Shown here: in pieces, positions 11,571 to 22,002 of the stretch
Layout: the number at the start of each line of letters is the position of its first letter
Numbering within the stretch: the stretch's first letter is position 1
Origin: Calendula officinalis
Taxonomy: Eukaryota; Streptophyta; Magnoliopsida; Asterales; Asteraceae
Direction of reading: 5' to 3'
Assembly: GCA_963853835.1 (NCBI GenBank)
Contig: OY970820.1
Location: 83,944,909 to 84,008,908 of the forward strand
Length of the DNA: 64,000 nucleotides
Position numbers and translations under genes: made by a program
The notes under the pieces: generated by a model
What the model saw: the letters and a program-made list of their open reading frames with translations, nothing else
Databases searched by the model: none
What the model was told of the DNA's origin: nothing

Positions 11571-13115
11571 TGTAACAACTGTAATTTTACAATTTGTATT
11601 ATCGTATATTTAATTAGGGATTTATACGAATTTTAGTATTTATATTAGTTTATGTTTTGGGTTGTGTTTTATCGAGTGTTTGAATGTTTGGGACTTGGTA
11701 TAACCAAGTATGAGTCAAGACTTGGATGAAAACAAGTTTAAAAGGCAAGAAACTGACCCAGACAGCCCTCGCGGCGCGAGGCAGGCGCGAGTAAGCCAGT
11801 AAGCAAACAGAATTTTCAGGGACCAGACGCGAGAAGTTCGCGTCGAGCTCGCGTTTGGTTCGCGGCGCGAATTCGGCGCGAGGGTGGCGCGAAGGCTGGA
11901 AAAGATCGGCATCTAGCAGGCAAACTCGCGTTTCCTTGGAGATTTTGGTCGTTTTTAAAGCTCAAGAGCTCAAATCTTCACCATCTTGAAGGATTGAAAC
12001 ATCAAGGGTAAGGATTCTTGATTATCTTGCTTATCTACCTTGATTTTGATCTTGGTATGGGTAAAAATGGTGGTTTCGGGAACCAACCATGCCATCTTTG
12101 CGGAAGATGATCTATCAGGAGTATAAAATACTCTTTGTAGACTTGTAATCAATGTGTACAAGTTGGATTTGAGATTATTGATGGAAAATCTTGAACTAGG
12201 GTTTAAGATTCCACCAAGTTGGATGAACTTGGTGGTTAAGAAGGTTAATATGGATTGATTAGTGATTAGTTATGGATAATAACTAGTTATTGTAATGATA
12301 TTGATGTTAGGTCAAGAAGACCTTGTGATTGGAAGTGCTTCTTTGATTGATGAGTAAGGATTTGTGTTGATTAACACAAGTATTGGAAAGCATTGCTAAG
12401 ATGAGTACATGTGATCTTTTCTGAGTACATAGTAAACCCGATTTTTATAGTTGAAATGATTTATTGAGTCTTTATTAGATAATTGTTTTAATAAAGAAAA
12501 TGATTGAATTGATATAAGTATGAATTGAATTGTTAATTGATTTGTTGGTTACCACTAATATGATATGAGTTATGATTTGGAGCATTGGCTCAAGTTTGAT
12601 GATTTGTTATATATGTGGTAGCTAATCAATTGGATCCTAGACAACCCACACAAGTTGGGGGGAGTTAGTGACACCTTCTTGGGGCGGTACCACCTTGCGC
12701 AAGGGTAGTGTGTCGAGAAATAAATAACCCAGAAAGCGGGGGAGTTTCGAGATAACCCGGAAATCGGGGGAGCAAATAGATAACCTGGAAACGAGGGAGT
12801 TTACCTAGATAACCATATCGGGGGAGTTTATTTCGGGGAGGCCCGTTACGTATGTGTGTGCTTGTGGCAAGCTTTATAATATGATTGACTATGTGCAATG
12901 TGATAATTATTTAATTATTATTTTATTGCAATTATTTCTAACCGAGTCTAAAACCCATGTTTCTCACGAGACAATTTTGTCTCACGTACTATGATTATGT
13001 TGACTATGTACTCATGTTCGGGAGCTAAGGATTAGGCGGCCTGTAGTGTTAGCATTGGATGATTAAGCTCGGTGTACCATTTGATTCCCTAACACTTTAG
13101 TTTTGATATTATTGT
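11571..13115. mobile_element. LTR-like block, probably a solo LTR of a Gypsy element (ends approximate)
   Basis: It starts with TGTAACAACTG, a terminus style shared by many plant Ty3/Gypsy LTRs and by the LTR that begins at 63,241. A GC-rich segment at about 11,770-11,900 is full of GGCGCGA / CGCGCC motifs, unlike the AT-rich surroundings. A degenerate tandem repeat lies at 12,707-12,850. No polyprotein follows, which suggests a solo LTR. The right end near 13,115 is uncertain and I could not match a 5-bp duplication. Confidence 0.45.
12707..12850. repeat. degenerate tandem repeat, unit about 30 bp, ATAACC...CGGGGGAG
   Basis: Four imperfect units begin ATAACCCAGA, ATAACCCGGA, ATAACCTGGA and ATAACCATAT. 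Each runs to a GGGGGAG or GAGGGAG block and then TTT or CAAATAG. Confidence 0.75.
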
Positions 13116-14701
13116 AACACCGATTTTTGACATTTGTAATCATTCCAAATGTTTTGTTTAAAATACATTTTGGGTATTATAGATTTTATTAGTTAAACGT
13201 ATTAAATTAAAAAGTTTAAATTGATTTGAAAAATTAGTGTGTTACATTTATTTCAGAGGTCAGTTTAATAATATCAAATTAAACATTCTTTGAGAAGAAA
13301 AACAAAAATGAAAAATTGGAGCACAACTTATATGCACGGAATTTGGGATCATTATAGTGTTGTCAATGGTGTCTTAGGCTGGGCTCACTTCACTTCGGTA
13401 AACGACACTACTGGCACGGTGATGTTGGTTCATTGGCTTTGGATTGGCTATGGATAGAGGGACAAGTTGTATATGGTATTTGATTAAAATTAAATGGGAA
13501 TTTTGTGTGTTTATAATTTATAGTGTGTACTAAAAATATAGAGTGAATATGTTGTTGACTTGGGTCTCAGTTAGAAAGTCAGTTGAAATGATTTTTATTT
13601 AGTAAAAATTGAGGATTCAATTGTAATAATGGTTGGAAGTATTATAGAGCTTATGTTACAGTCTCTAACTGAATAGTTAATAGAGTTTATATTATAGTCT
13701 ACGGTCTAAAATCCACATATACAATAACATAATTTATATATGTGCATAGTTAGTATATTGTAGATGATGGGGTGAATACATAAAGTGTAGGTGCTTTATC
13801 CCTTTAATGGTGTATTAGATGGTTTTAAACTTTTAATTGAACATATGGTTGGAGCTTGAGCTTGAAGCTAACCAATCAAAATATGGTTAAAATTGATGGC
13901 ATCCTAATAATAATGTAAGGGAATCGGATGCAATTCGTAAAATATTTATATAAAGTTAGTTAAGGTTCTAAAGCATTATTATTGTGTTAAATGGGATAGG
14001 TATGGTTTTAATTGGGATCACAGGGTTTAGATTGGGTAACATTTCTTTATAATTTTATCTTGATTTCCAAAGCAGAAAAACAAATGAAAAAAAGGGGCAT
14101 ATGAGGGCACCAGGCTTTATAACAAGATCCTTGTAAAAAGGGATTCAAAAACATGGGAACTCTCTTTATCATCATCTCAAGCAACAATAATGGCTTCATT
14201 AAATAATGTCTGTAATAAATAACAAATCATTATAATTGTTGGATGAGAAATTAGTTTGAACTCAAAGGGTGATAACATTCTCATTAAACATAAAGTTATG
14301 ATAAAATGATCTATAAGATACAAGAAATATAAGAAAACAAGTATATAATATTCCTATTTACAGTATAAGGTAGAGTTTGGTAAACTACATAAAGTCTACC
14401 ATAAAAGTAATAGATATAATTAACTATACATCAAAGGCTTGTTGACTAGTAGCACTAGTGTGTACGGTGTTGCGCATATGGAGTAGATTAGATATCATTA
14501 GAAGAGTATACATCAAAATATGAGTTACAACAATAATGTTGTAATGCGTTGCGTTTATGGTAGCTAAAAATCCATGTAAATAACAATCCATGTTGTTATT
14601 TAAGTTGTAATTTTAATCATAATACTAAGGTATAGTATCTCAAAATAACTTTCATTTCAGAATAAGATATCTACATCTACAAAAAGTATTTTTAACTTGA
14701 C
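13116..14701. other. AT-rich spacer left of Gypsy-A
   Basis: No gene or clear element. The last five bases, TTGAC (14697-14701), are the left target-site duplication of Gypsy-A. Confidence 0.5.
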
Positions 14702-15158
14702 TAATGAGTAATGATATGCGACCTGCGAGGACGCTTCGGGTAGACGGACGGAAGAACCTGACGAACGGTTCTGGGTTCTCATCCCCATATCAAGATCCGA
14801 GCGATGAACGGGTTTTCCGGATAAAGTGCATCGAGCCACGAGAACATTAAATGCGACTTTAGCCCAAGACGGCTCGGGTGAAAACTTGAGTCTTTACACG
14901 ACGGATAACAAGTCGAGCCGCAACACATTGTCCGGAAGACTCTCACATGGACCGGACTGAAGGACGAAGAGCTATTTGTTTCCCGCCCAACCGCCCGGTT
15001 ATAAATATATATGCTCCTCCAAACAGCAAGGTACGTTCTCACGAGGATAACCCTCGGGGAGCATCTGACCAAGGGTTTCGGTTGATTTCAGGTTGCGTAT
15101 TAGCTTGTCAAGGAAGGTTTACCATACGTCTTGACTGCCCGGAGAACCAGTTTCAACA
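14702..15158 (+). repeat. Gypsy-A 5' LTR
   Basis: 457 bp, begins TAATGAGTAATG and ends TTTCAACA. A TATA box (TTATAAATATATATG) lies at about 14999-15013. Compared with the 3' LTR it lacks about 135 bp just after CTCCAAACAG, and by eye it carries roughly a dozen substitutions. The boundary is fixed by the TTGAC duplication. Confidence 0.92.
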
Positions 15159-15178
15159 TTTGGCCCCATCCGTGGGAC
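15159..15178 (+). other. Gypsy-A primer binding site region
   Basis: TTTGGCCCCATCCGTGGGA directly follows the LTR terminus CA. The same position in Gypsy-B reads TTTGGCGCCATCCATGGGA. This is where a tRNA 3' end would prime minus-strand DNA; I do not assign the tRNA. Confidence 0.75.
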
Positions 15179-15188
15179 CTTGAACGCA

Positions 15189-16394
15189 ATGGCCCTCGAT
15201 TCCACACCAAAAGGAGGGAATCAACCTATGGCACCGCCAAGAGATGATCCTACCCCTCCTTTTCCTGCCTCAGCCGTTGTTAATGTTGCGATGTGTCCTC
15301 CTCCTTCCGGGTCTGGGAAGGATGAACCAACAGAAAAGGAAATCAAAGAGTTCAACCTCTTCTGCAAGTTCCGCAAGTTGCGAGATCTGGAGAAAAGTAG
15401 AAGAAGAATGACCGAAGGAATGAGCGGAGTTGGAAGGACTCTAACTTATTCTAGAGAAGAGTCCGCAGAGGAAGAATCCGCGGAAGAAGTTTATAAGGAA
15501 GAGACTCCTCCTGCCCGGATTCATAGCCAGGAGTCCGGACGGGAAAGGGAGAGAAGGAGAGAACGAACTCCGGAGAGAAGGAGAGAACGAACTCCGAAAA
15601 GAAGGAGAGAACGAACTCCGGAGAGAAGGAGAGAACGAACCCCGGAAAGAAGAGGAGAACGAACTTCTGGTGGAAGAGAAGAAGGGTTCGCTCAACATCA
15701 CTTTCCAGCACCCCGTAATTTCCGATCTCCGTTCACCGATGACATCAACGAGATGCCCATTCCTCCGAGGCTTAAAGGTCCCAGAGTCAAATCATATGAT
15801 GGAACGGGAGATCCAGACGACCATGTAGCCAGCTTCCGATGGGCTGTCAGAATGATTCCTATGGATCAAAAACTATGGTGTCTCTACTTCGCAGGAACGT
15901 TGGAAGGGTCAACCCGATACTGGTTATCCAGCCTACCGCAAAAGAGCATAGCTAGCTTCGAAGAACTTGTTACTCAGTTCAGCCACAACTTCATACAGCA
16001 AAAGAAATACCAGCAGCGGTCTCAGTCCATCATGGCTTGCAGACAACGGGAAGGGGAGTCAAATAAATCATACTTTAAAAGATTCAACGAGCAAAGCCGG
16101 AAGATGCCCGTTCGGGAAGACTCGCTTATAATAGCGGCTTTCACATATGACCTTCGTGAAGGAGAATTGTTCAGAGAGTTGTCAAAAAAAGATTTCGTCA
16201 AGGCGTACGACATGATCAATGCGGTAAACAAGGTACTCAAACAGGAAGAAGAAAGCGCGGAGAAGCTGCGTTTTGAGGCCCAAGAAAAGAAGGGAGGGTC
16301 CGGCTCCGGCCCTCACCGCAACAACGAAAGAACAATAAGCTCTTTCCGTCCAAGCTTCCCCGGGCGAGCAACCGTCAGAGGAAAAGCCTCCTGA
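15189..16394 (+). CDS. gag: Gypsy-A Gag
   Basis: Structural protein that packages element RNA in cytoplasmic virus-like particles. I start at ATG 15189 because the aligned Gypsy-B gag starts at the same point after its primer site. The 401-residue frame holds a Lys/Glu-rich N-terminus, then five tandem 8-residue RRERTPER-type repeats (24-bp DNA units, about 15549-15668). From about residue 190 to 310 it matches the plant retrotransposon gag core (motifs SYDGTGDPDDHVASF, YWLSSLP, QRSQSIMACRQ). It ends at TGA 16392-16394. The zinc-knuckle segment continues in the same frame beyond this stop, so the stop probably truncates Gag. Confidence 0.88.
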   Translation: MALDSTPKGGNQPMAPPRDDPTPPFPASAVVNVAMCPPPSGSGKDEPTEKEIKEFNLFCKFRKLRDLEKSRRRMTEGMSGVGRTLTYSREESAEEESAEEVYKEETPPARIHSQESGRERERRRERTPERRRERTPKRRRERTPERRRERTPERRGERTSGGREEGFAQHHFPAPRNFRSPFTDDINEMPIPPRLKGPRVKSYDGTGDPDDHVASFRWAVRMIPMDQKLWCLYFAGTLEGSTRYWLSSLPQKSIASFEELVTQFSHNFIQQKKYQQRSQSIMACRQREGESNKSYFKRFNEQSRKMPVREDSLIIAAFTYDLREGELFRELSKKDFVKAYDMINAVNKVLKQEEESAEKLRFEAQEKKGGSGSGPHRNNERTISSFRPSFPGRATVRGKAS

Positions 16395-16991
16395 GGGAGG
16401 TTCCCGAGTGAGAAATACGAACCCTATCGTTCGGAGGCGTTCACGGCCTCCGATCCTAAGGCAGATAAGGATGGAAGGGCTCCCTGAAAAAGATACCCTC
16501 GAGACCCGAACGCTTACGGTGAGTTCCACAAAATAATGGGCCATGCTACCGCAACTTGTGAAAGCTATAAAAGAGAAAAGGAAACTCAAAAGAAAGGAAA
16601 AGGCGTGGACGGGATAGCCGAAGTACCGAAAGGAGGAGCGACCGTGTATGACACGGAAATCATGATGGCGGAGGAGGAAGTTTATTCGGTATCCTCTCAA
16701 CGAAAAAGAAAAGGGGTAAATATAGAGTTTGGAAGGGATGAACCTATCCCCGAAGGGTATGTGGGGATGGAACCATTGGTGATCTGCGGTGCCATCGCTC
16801 GAACGATGGTTCGGCGAATTTATGTGGACGGAGGGAGCTCCGCTAACATTATGTACGATCACTGCTTTAAAAAATTCTACCCACAAGTCAAAGTGTTCCT
16901 CAAACCAGCAACATCTTCGGTGGTAGGATTTTCAGGGCGTTCGGTATGGCCACGAGGAAAGATTCACCTGCCCCTGCTGTTGGCAGATTGA
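16395..16991 (+). pseudogene. Gypsy-A zinc knuckle and aspartic protease region, broken
   Basis: In frame with gag after its stop. A degenerate knuckle reads NAYGEFHKIMGHATATC; Gypsy-B has YCEFH here, so the first cysteine has become glycine. The protease centre reads YVDGGSSANIMY where Gypsy-B has YVDSGSSANIMY. The catalytic Asp remains, but the usual D-S/T-G triad is altered. The frame stops at 16989-16991 and the polyprotein resumes in another frame, so there is a frameshift near 16,975. Confidence 0.85.
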
Positions 16992-18007
16992 ATTCTAGTC
17001 GCAGCAAGTCTATTGTAACGGAGTTTATCGTTATTGAAGCCCCGACCCGATACAACGTCATTCTGGGACGAATCGGAATGTGGCAGTTACAGGCAATTGC
17101 ATCCACCATTCATGGTTTGCTTACATTTCCTTCAGAACATGGGGTGCTCACTATGCAGAGCATGCCCATGCCCACAACGGAGTACGGAAGTGTCACACAT
17201 CAAGACAGTTGGACAGAACAGGAGGAGGCTCAAATAATGGTAAATGAGGAATATCCGGAGGCAACTGTTCGGATAGGAGGCGACCTTCCACCCAAATTAA
17301 AAGGAGAGCTCGAGGCCCTCCTAAGGAGGAATAAACATGTGTTTGCCTGGGAACCCAAAGACATGACGGGCGTGTCTCGGGAGTGTGCGGAGCACAAGCT
17401 GAATGTTCACCCGGCGTTCACGCCGATTAAGCAATCAAAGAGAGGGATGGCAGTCGATCGAGTCAAAGTGGTTAGTAAAGAGGTAGAAGACTTAGTATCG
17501 GCCGGAGTACTACGAAGCACTCAGTACCCAGAATGGGTAGCTAATCCGGTGTTGGTAAAAAAGGGGGACGGGTCCATGCGGATGTGCGTAGATTTTAAAG
17601 ATCTTAACAAAGCGTGCCCCAAAGACAGCTACCCCATTCCGGAGATAGAGCAGAAGGTAGAAGCGCTAGGAGGGTATAAATGGAAGTCATTCCTGGACGC
17701 TTACAAAGGGTATCATCAAGTACAAATGACCAAAGAGGATGAAGAGAAAACGGCATTCCATATAGCCAAGGGCACGTTCTGCTACATTAAGATGCCCTTT
17801 GGATTACGAAATGCAGGAGCCACATACCAACGGTTAGTTGACAAGGCTTTTGAAAAGCAGATTGGTCGCAATTTGGAGGTATACGTTGACGATATGGTGA
17901 TCAAAAGTACAGGGGATAGCGACCTAATCAGCGATACTGAGGAAACCCTGCGACGATTGCAAGAGATCAATATGAAGTTGAACCCAAGAAGTGTTCATTC
18001 GGTATGA
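16946..18007 (+). pseudogene. Gypsy-A reverse transcriptase, open but frameshifted at both ends
   Basis: 353 codons. They cover the linker after protease and the RT core: HVFAWEPKDMTGV, then KGDGSMRMCVDFKDLNKACP, FLDAYKGYHQV, MPFGLRNAGATYQRLVD and the active site VYVDDMVIKS with both aspartates. RT copies the RNA genome to DNA inside the particle. The frame is lost at about 17,990, next to the KLNP motif, and RT thumb/connection continues in another frame. The catalytic core is intact, but the protein is not continuous. Confidence 0.9.
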
Positions 18008-18611
18008 GCAGAGGCAAATTCTTGGGCCACATTATAACACCTTCCGGTATACAAGCTAACCCGGAGAAAATAGAAAGTCTGTTGAAAACAGGAACCCCAC
18101 GAACGGTGAAGGAAGTCTAGGCCTTAAATGGAAAGCTTGCCGCGATGGGGCGTTTCCTGGCAAAATCTGCAGAAAGGTCCATTCCTTTCCTCAAGACGCT
18201 GCATGGGTGTACCAAAAAAGGGGGGGGGGGGTAGAGTGGACAAAAGAAGATGAAAGGGCGTTCGAAGAGCTAAAGCAATACTTACGAAGTATTACCACTA
18301 TGGCCAGCCCGAAGACTGGAGAGGCTTTGGTCATGTATCTGTCAGCAGGAAGAGAAGCAATCAGTTCGGTATTAATTGCAGAAAGGGAAGGGAAACAAGT
18401 TCCGGGTTACTTTGTCAGTCGGGTGCTGCAGGGGGCAGAGTTAAATTATTCGATAATTGAAAAGCTAATTCTAAGCTTAATATATTCGGTTAGACGCTTG
18501 AAAAGATACTATCAAGCTCATGCGATAACGATTCTAACTAGCCAACCGATCAAAAACATATTACTCCAACCCGAACGGTCTGGACGGATGAAAAATGGGC
18601 AATCGAATTGA
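18008..18611 (+). pseudogene. Gypsy-A RNase H (first domain), broken
   Basis: Shows the connection GRFLAKSAERSIPFLK and RNase H stretch GEALVMYLSAGREAISSVLI, VPGYFVSRVLQGAELNY, RRLKRYYQAHAITILT. RNase H removes the RNA strand during reverse transcription. Damage: a TAG at about 18,118, and a run of 13 G at about 18,219-18,232 that shifts the frame. The frame ends at 18609-18611. Confidence 0.85.
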
Positions 18612-19288
18612 GGGAATATGAGATGACGTTTAAGCCAAGGCCAAGTATAAAGGGTCAAGCGTTGGCAGATTTTTTGCTAGAAATGCCGGACGAAGAAAGA
18701 CTAATGGGGGAAAGTATGCAAGCTGAAGAGAAGGGGAAGTCGGTGTATGCAGAAAGTAGTGTTCTTTGGCGAATGTATACAGACGGAGCCGCATGATCTG
18801 ATGGGTGTGGGGCTGGAGTAGTCTTGTCTGGGCCTTAGGAAGAAAAATTAACATACGCCTTGAGGTTTGATTTCGCATGCTCAAACAACGAGGCCGAGTA
18901 CGAGGCATTATTAGCAGGGTTGAACCTGGCTAAGAGCTTAGAAGTAAAGGAACTCGAGGCATTTGCGGATTTAATGCTAGTCGTCAACCAGGTGAACGGA
19001 TCCTACGAAGCTAAAGAAAGCCACATGAAACGATATTTAGAACAGGTGAAAAGTAAAGTGGCCAAGTTTGAAAAATTTAAGATTACTCAGGTCCCTCGAA
19101 CCAAGAACAAAGAGGCAGACACACTTAGTAAGCTAGCTTCAATGTTGTACCACTATCTTACAAAGGAGGTTCTAGAAGAAGTGCTCCCAAAAAGAAGTAT
19201 TGAGCAGACGACGGAGGAGGAAGTAGCAGATATAGGCGAAAGCCAAGGTTGCTGGATGAAACCAATTAGACAATACCTTGTAGAATGA
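18608..19288 (+). pseudogene. Gypsy-A second (archaeal-type) RNase H domain, broken
   Basis: Begins with the linker IKGQALADFLLEMP, then MYTDGAA, a stop, SDGCGAGVVLSGP, a stop, and then a long open part with RFDFACSNNEAEYEALLAG, LVVNQVNGSYEAK and QVPRTKNKEADTLSKLAS. The D, E and D of an RNase H fold are recognisable. A second RNase H after the first is known from Tat-lineage Gypsy elements. Two stops (about 18,795 and 18,838) interrupt it. Gypsy-B has lost most of this domain. Confidence 0.85.
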
Positions 19289-20495
19289 GTCCTTCCGGTT
19301 AGCACTAGCGAGGCAAGAAAGGTCAGAATGAATGCCGGAAGGTACGTGATCAAGAATGACCGGTTTTACCGAAAGGGATACTCTACCTCATGGTTGTGGT
19401 GCTTAAGTCAAACAGAGTCCCAGAAGGCGATAGAGGAAGTACACGAAGGTCTTTGCGGAGCGCATGCAGGATCAGGGGCTCTAACACAAAAAAGTAATCC
19501 GAATGAGATATTTTTGGCCTCAAATGTCGAAAGACATTCAGGAGTATGTTAAGAAGTGTCAGAAATGCCAAGCATATTCAAACGTTCCTAACCAAGCACT
19601 CGCCAGCCTTACAAGTATCCAAAGCCCAAGGGCGTTTTGTCAATGGGGGATCGACATAGTAGGACCTTTCCCAAAGGCTCCGGGAGGTCTGAAGTTCTTG
19701 GTGGTGGCTGTAGATTACTTTACCAAATGGGTTGAAGTGAAATCGTTAGCATGTATCTCAGGAGTGAACGTTGTTAAATTCGTATGGAATCAAATCGTTT
19801 GTAGGTTTGGTCTCCCACATACCATCGTGAGCGACAATGAAAGGCAGTTCGCCAACAATCCCTTCAAAGATTGGTGTGCAGGTTTGTGCATTCGTTAAAA
19901 TTTTACATCGGTCGCTCATCCCCAGGCTAATGGGAAAACTGAGGTGACAAACAGAACCATAGTAAAGGGAATAAAGAAGTGTTTGAGCCGCGCAAAAGGG
20001 GGATGGGCAGACGAATTGCAAAGTGTCCTGTGGGCCTACCAAACCACAGTAAGAAGAGCAACTCAAGAAACCCCTTACGGTTTGGTGTATGGGTCGGAGG
20101 CGGTCATCCCACTTGAAGTCACCTTACCGTCCCCACGAGTTGAAAACTTCCGTCTGGAGGGAAATGCAGAGGCATTAAGGCACAACCTAGACCTTGTAGA
20201 CGAACAAAGGGAAAACGCTGCCCTGCGGCAGGCAGCGTACAAATTACGGACATAAGGGTACTACAACACGAAGGTCCGAGGAACAACGTGTAAGGTAGGG
20301 GACCTGGTGTTACGGAAGAATGAAGCCAGTCTTCATTATAAACCAGGAAAGTTAACACCTAATTAGGAAGGCCCCTACAGAGTGATGGAGGCCAGGAGGA
20401 ACGGTTCGTACGTATTAGAAACGATGAATGGGTCGACCATTCCACGAACTTGGAACATGAGGAACTTACGTAAGTTCCATTATTGGGGAAGCGAC
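19289..20495 (+). pseudogene. Gypsy-A integrase, broken by a frameshift and stops
   Basis: Inserts the DNA copy into a chromosome. The zinc domain reads HEGLCGAHAGSGALTQK, then after a frameshift at about 19,495 MRYFWPQMSKDIQEYVKKCQKCQ. The core has WGIDIVGPFPKA (Asp), VSDNERQFANNP (Asp) and NGKTEVTN (Glu). Further stops: about 19,897, 20,253 and 20,364. The C-terminal part holds DLVLRKNEAS and GPYRVMEARRNGSYVLETM. No intact integrase can be made. Confidence 0.88.
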
Positions 20496-21042
20496 GATCG
20501 CTTTTGTGCTACGAGTAGCCCTTATGCTTTAATATATTGTACGATCATTTCTTGATCATAGTTTGTATTAAGTCGAATGCATTAACGAAAACCCATACGG
20601 GTAGGTTCTTTTGTTAATAGTTTCTTTTACGATAATGATTATGCTACGAATAGTTTTTAAATAATCAAAAAATCTCCTACGAATAGGGGAAAGAATGTTG
20701 TAATCCCCGAAGGGGTTAAGCATTCTATTTATGGTTAAAAAATAAACCAATCCGGCGAAACATAAACATGCATGCGAGTTACGGAAAATTTCTAAGGAGG
20801 GATGCCTCCAAAATAGGAAATTTGTACGAAATAAAACGATAGTGCACTAAACAAACACGAAATACAAAAAGCGACAAGTTCTAATAAAGCGACGAATACG
20901 AACATTGTCACAAAAATAGGAAATCTATATTACGATAAACGGATAATACATTCATTTAACAAGATGCAAGTTACAGTCATTAAAAAAGCAAGCAAACACA
21001 AAACTATCTCCCAAAAGAAAACGCCTGATCTAAAAGCAAAAC
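20496..21042. other. Gypsy-A spacer between integrase and the antisense gene
   Basis: AT-rich DNA with recurring TACGAAT and CGAAA motifs and no coding frame. It would hold the 3' end of any antisense transcript. Confidence 0.6.
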
Positions 21043-22002
21043 CTAAGTGACGGAAGGATCCTGTCCTCGAGCAGAGCTCTCTGTCACATCCTCCGGCCCA
21101 GAAGAAACTTGGAGAAGTTGAGCCGTCAGCTCGCCAAGAGAAATAACACCAGATTCGAGAGCTTGAAGCAAAGGGGGCCGAGTGGATACCAATTCACCAA
21201 ATAAACCCATGATGTTTGTCTGGGCATCAGGATTATTATGAACGAGCATGGCATCCTTGAGTAGGTCGGCATACGCTCGATGCGTGTCCAGACACCCTTG
21301 ATACTGGCCGAACCTGATACTCTCTCTCTGGAGGTTGGTATTGGCATTCACAAACTCTCCTGAAGAGACGAAGGCTTGAACGACCCCGGGAATTCCTTTT
21401 TGTAGTAACCAAGAGATGTCTCGATAACAGGTCCCCACCTGTTCCTGCAGCTTCTCATTCTCTTTGAGGGAAAGGTCTAAGGCCTCTTTCGCTTGAGCAT
21501 CCTTCTCAACTAACAGGTGCTCCAACTCAACAATCCTCGCGGGAAGAGCGTTGTATTCGCTCTTCAAATCAATAATTTGGGCATCGTTGGGAGACGAAGA
21601 CTTTCTTATATCTTCAATACCTGCCACAAGCTCACGATTCTCCTCAACCAAAGACTCATTCACACTCGCCAAACGATCTTTCTCTTCCGTCTCCTTCTGG
21701 TGCAACATCTTGAAAATATTTATTAGTTCATTCAAACGAGCGAACTCCAGGTTATCACGAAGAGAAGATTGCCGATTACGAACACCTCTTGCATGCAACT
21801 CTGACAAGAGCTCTGTAGCAGACAACAACTCAGAATGAGCTTTCAGGAATATACCCTCATCCGAGAAATCTTCAAAACTTGGTCCTACAGTAGCAACGGT
21901 ATGTATGATTGGAGAAGAAGAAGTAACAACAACAACTGGTTCGGGCATCTGGGAACCTGGCAATTTGACAAACTTGAAGGGTTCAGTGGTGGACGCAGAG
22001 AT
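21043..22002 (-). pseudogene. Gypsy-A antisense gene, exon 3 (coiled-coil C-terminal part)
   Basis: An uninterrupted frame of about 320 codons on minus, opposite to the element's gag-pol. From about residue 95 onward it is Glu/Lys/Leu-rich with heptad spacing (LVEENRELVAGIE, LKENEKLQEQV), which predicts a long coiled coil. It ends with SARGQDPSVT. The motif WLLQKGIPGVVQAF then FVNANTNLQ is matched in Gypsy-B by WVLQKGIPGAFESL and FVNRNTALQ, so the protein is conserved between copies. The exon starts at 23182, and the solo LTR at 22003-23157 is inserted near its start. Function unknown. Confidence 0.75.

Noticed and set aside
15441..15711. Two Ser/Phe-rich minus frames opposite the gag repeats
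   Set aside because: Products of the 24-bp tandem repeat read in reverse.
16182..16886. 234-codon minus frame opposite Gypsy-A gag/protease
   Set aside because: It is a shadow of the real plus-strand gag-protease frame, and no matching frame exists in Gypsy-B.
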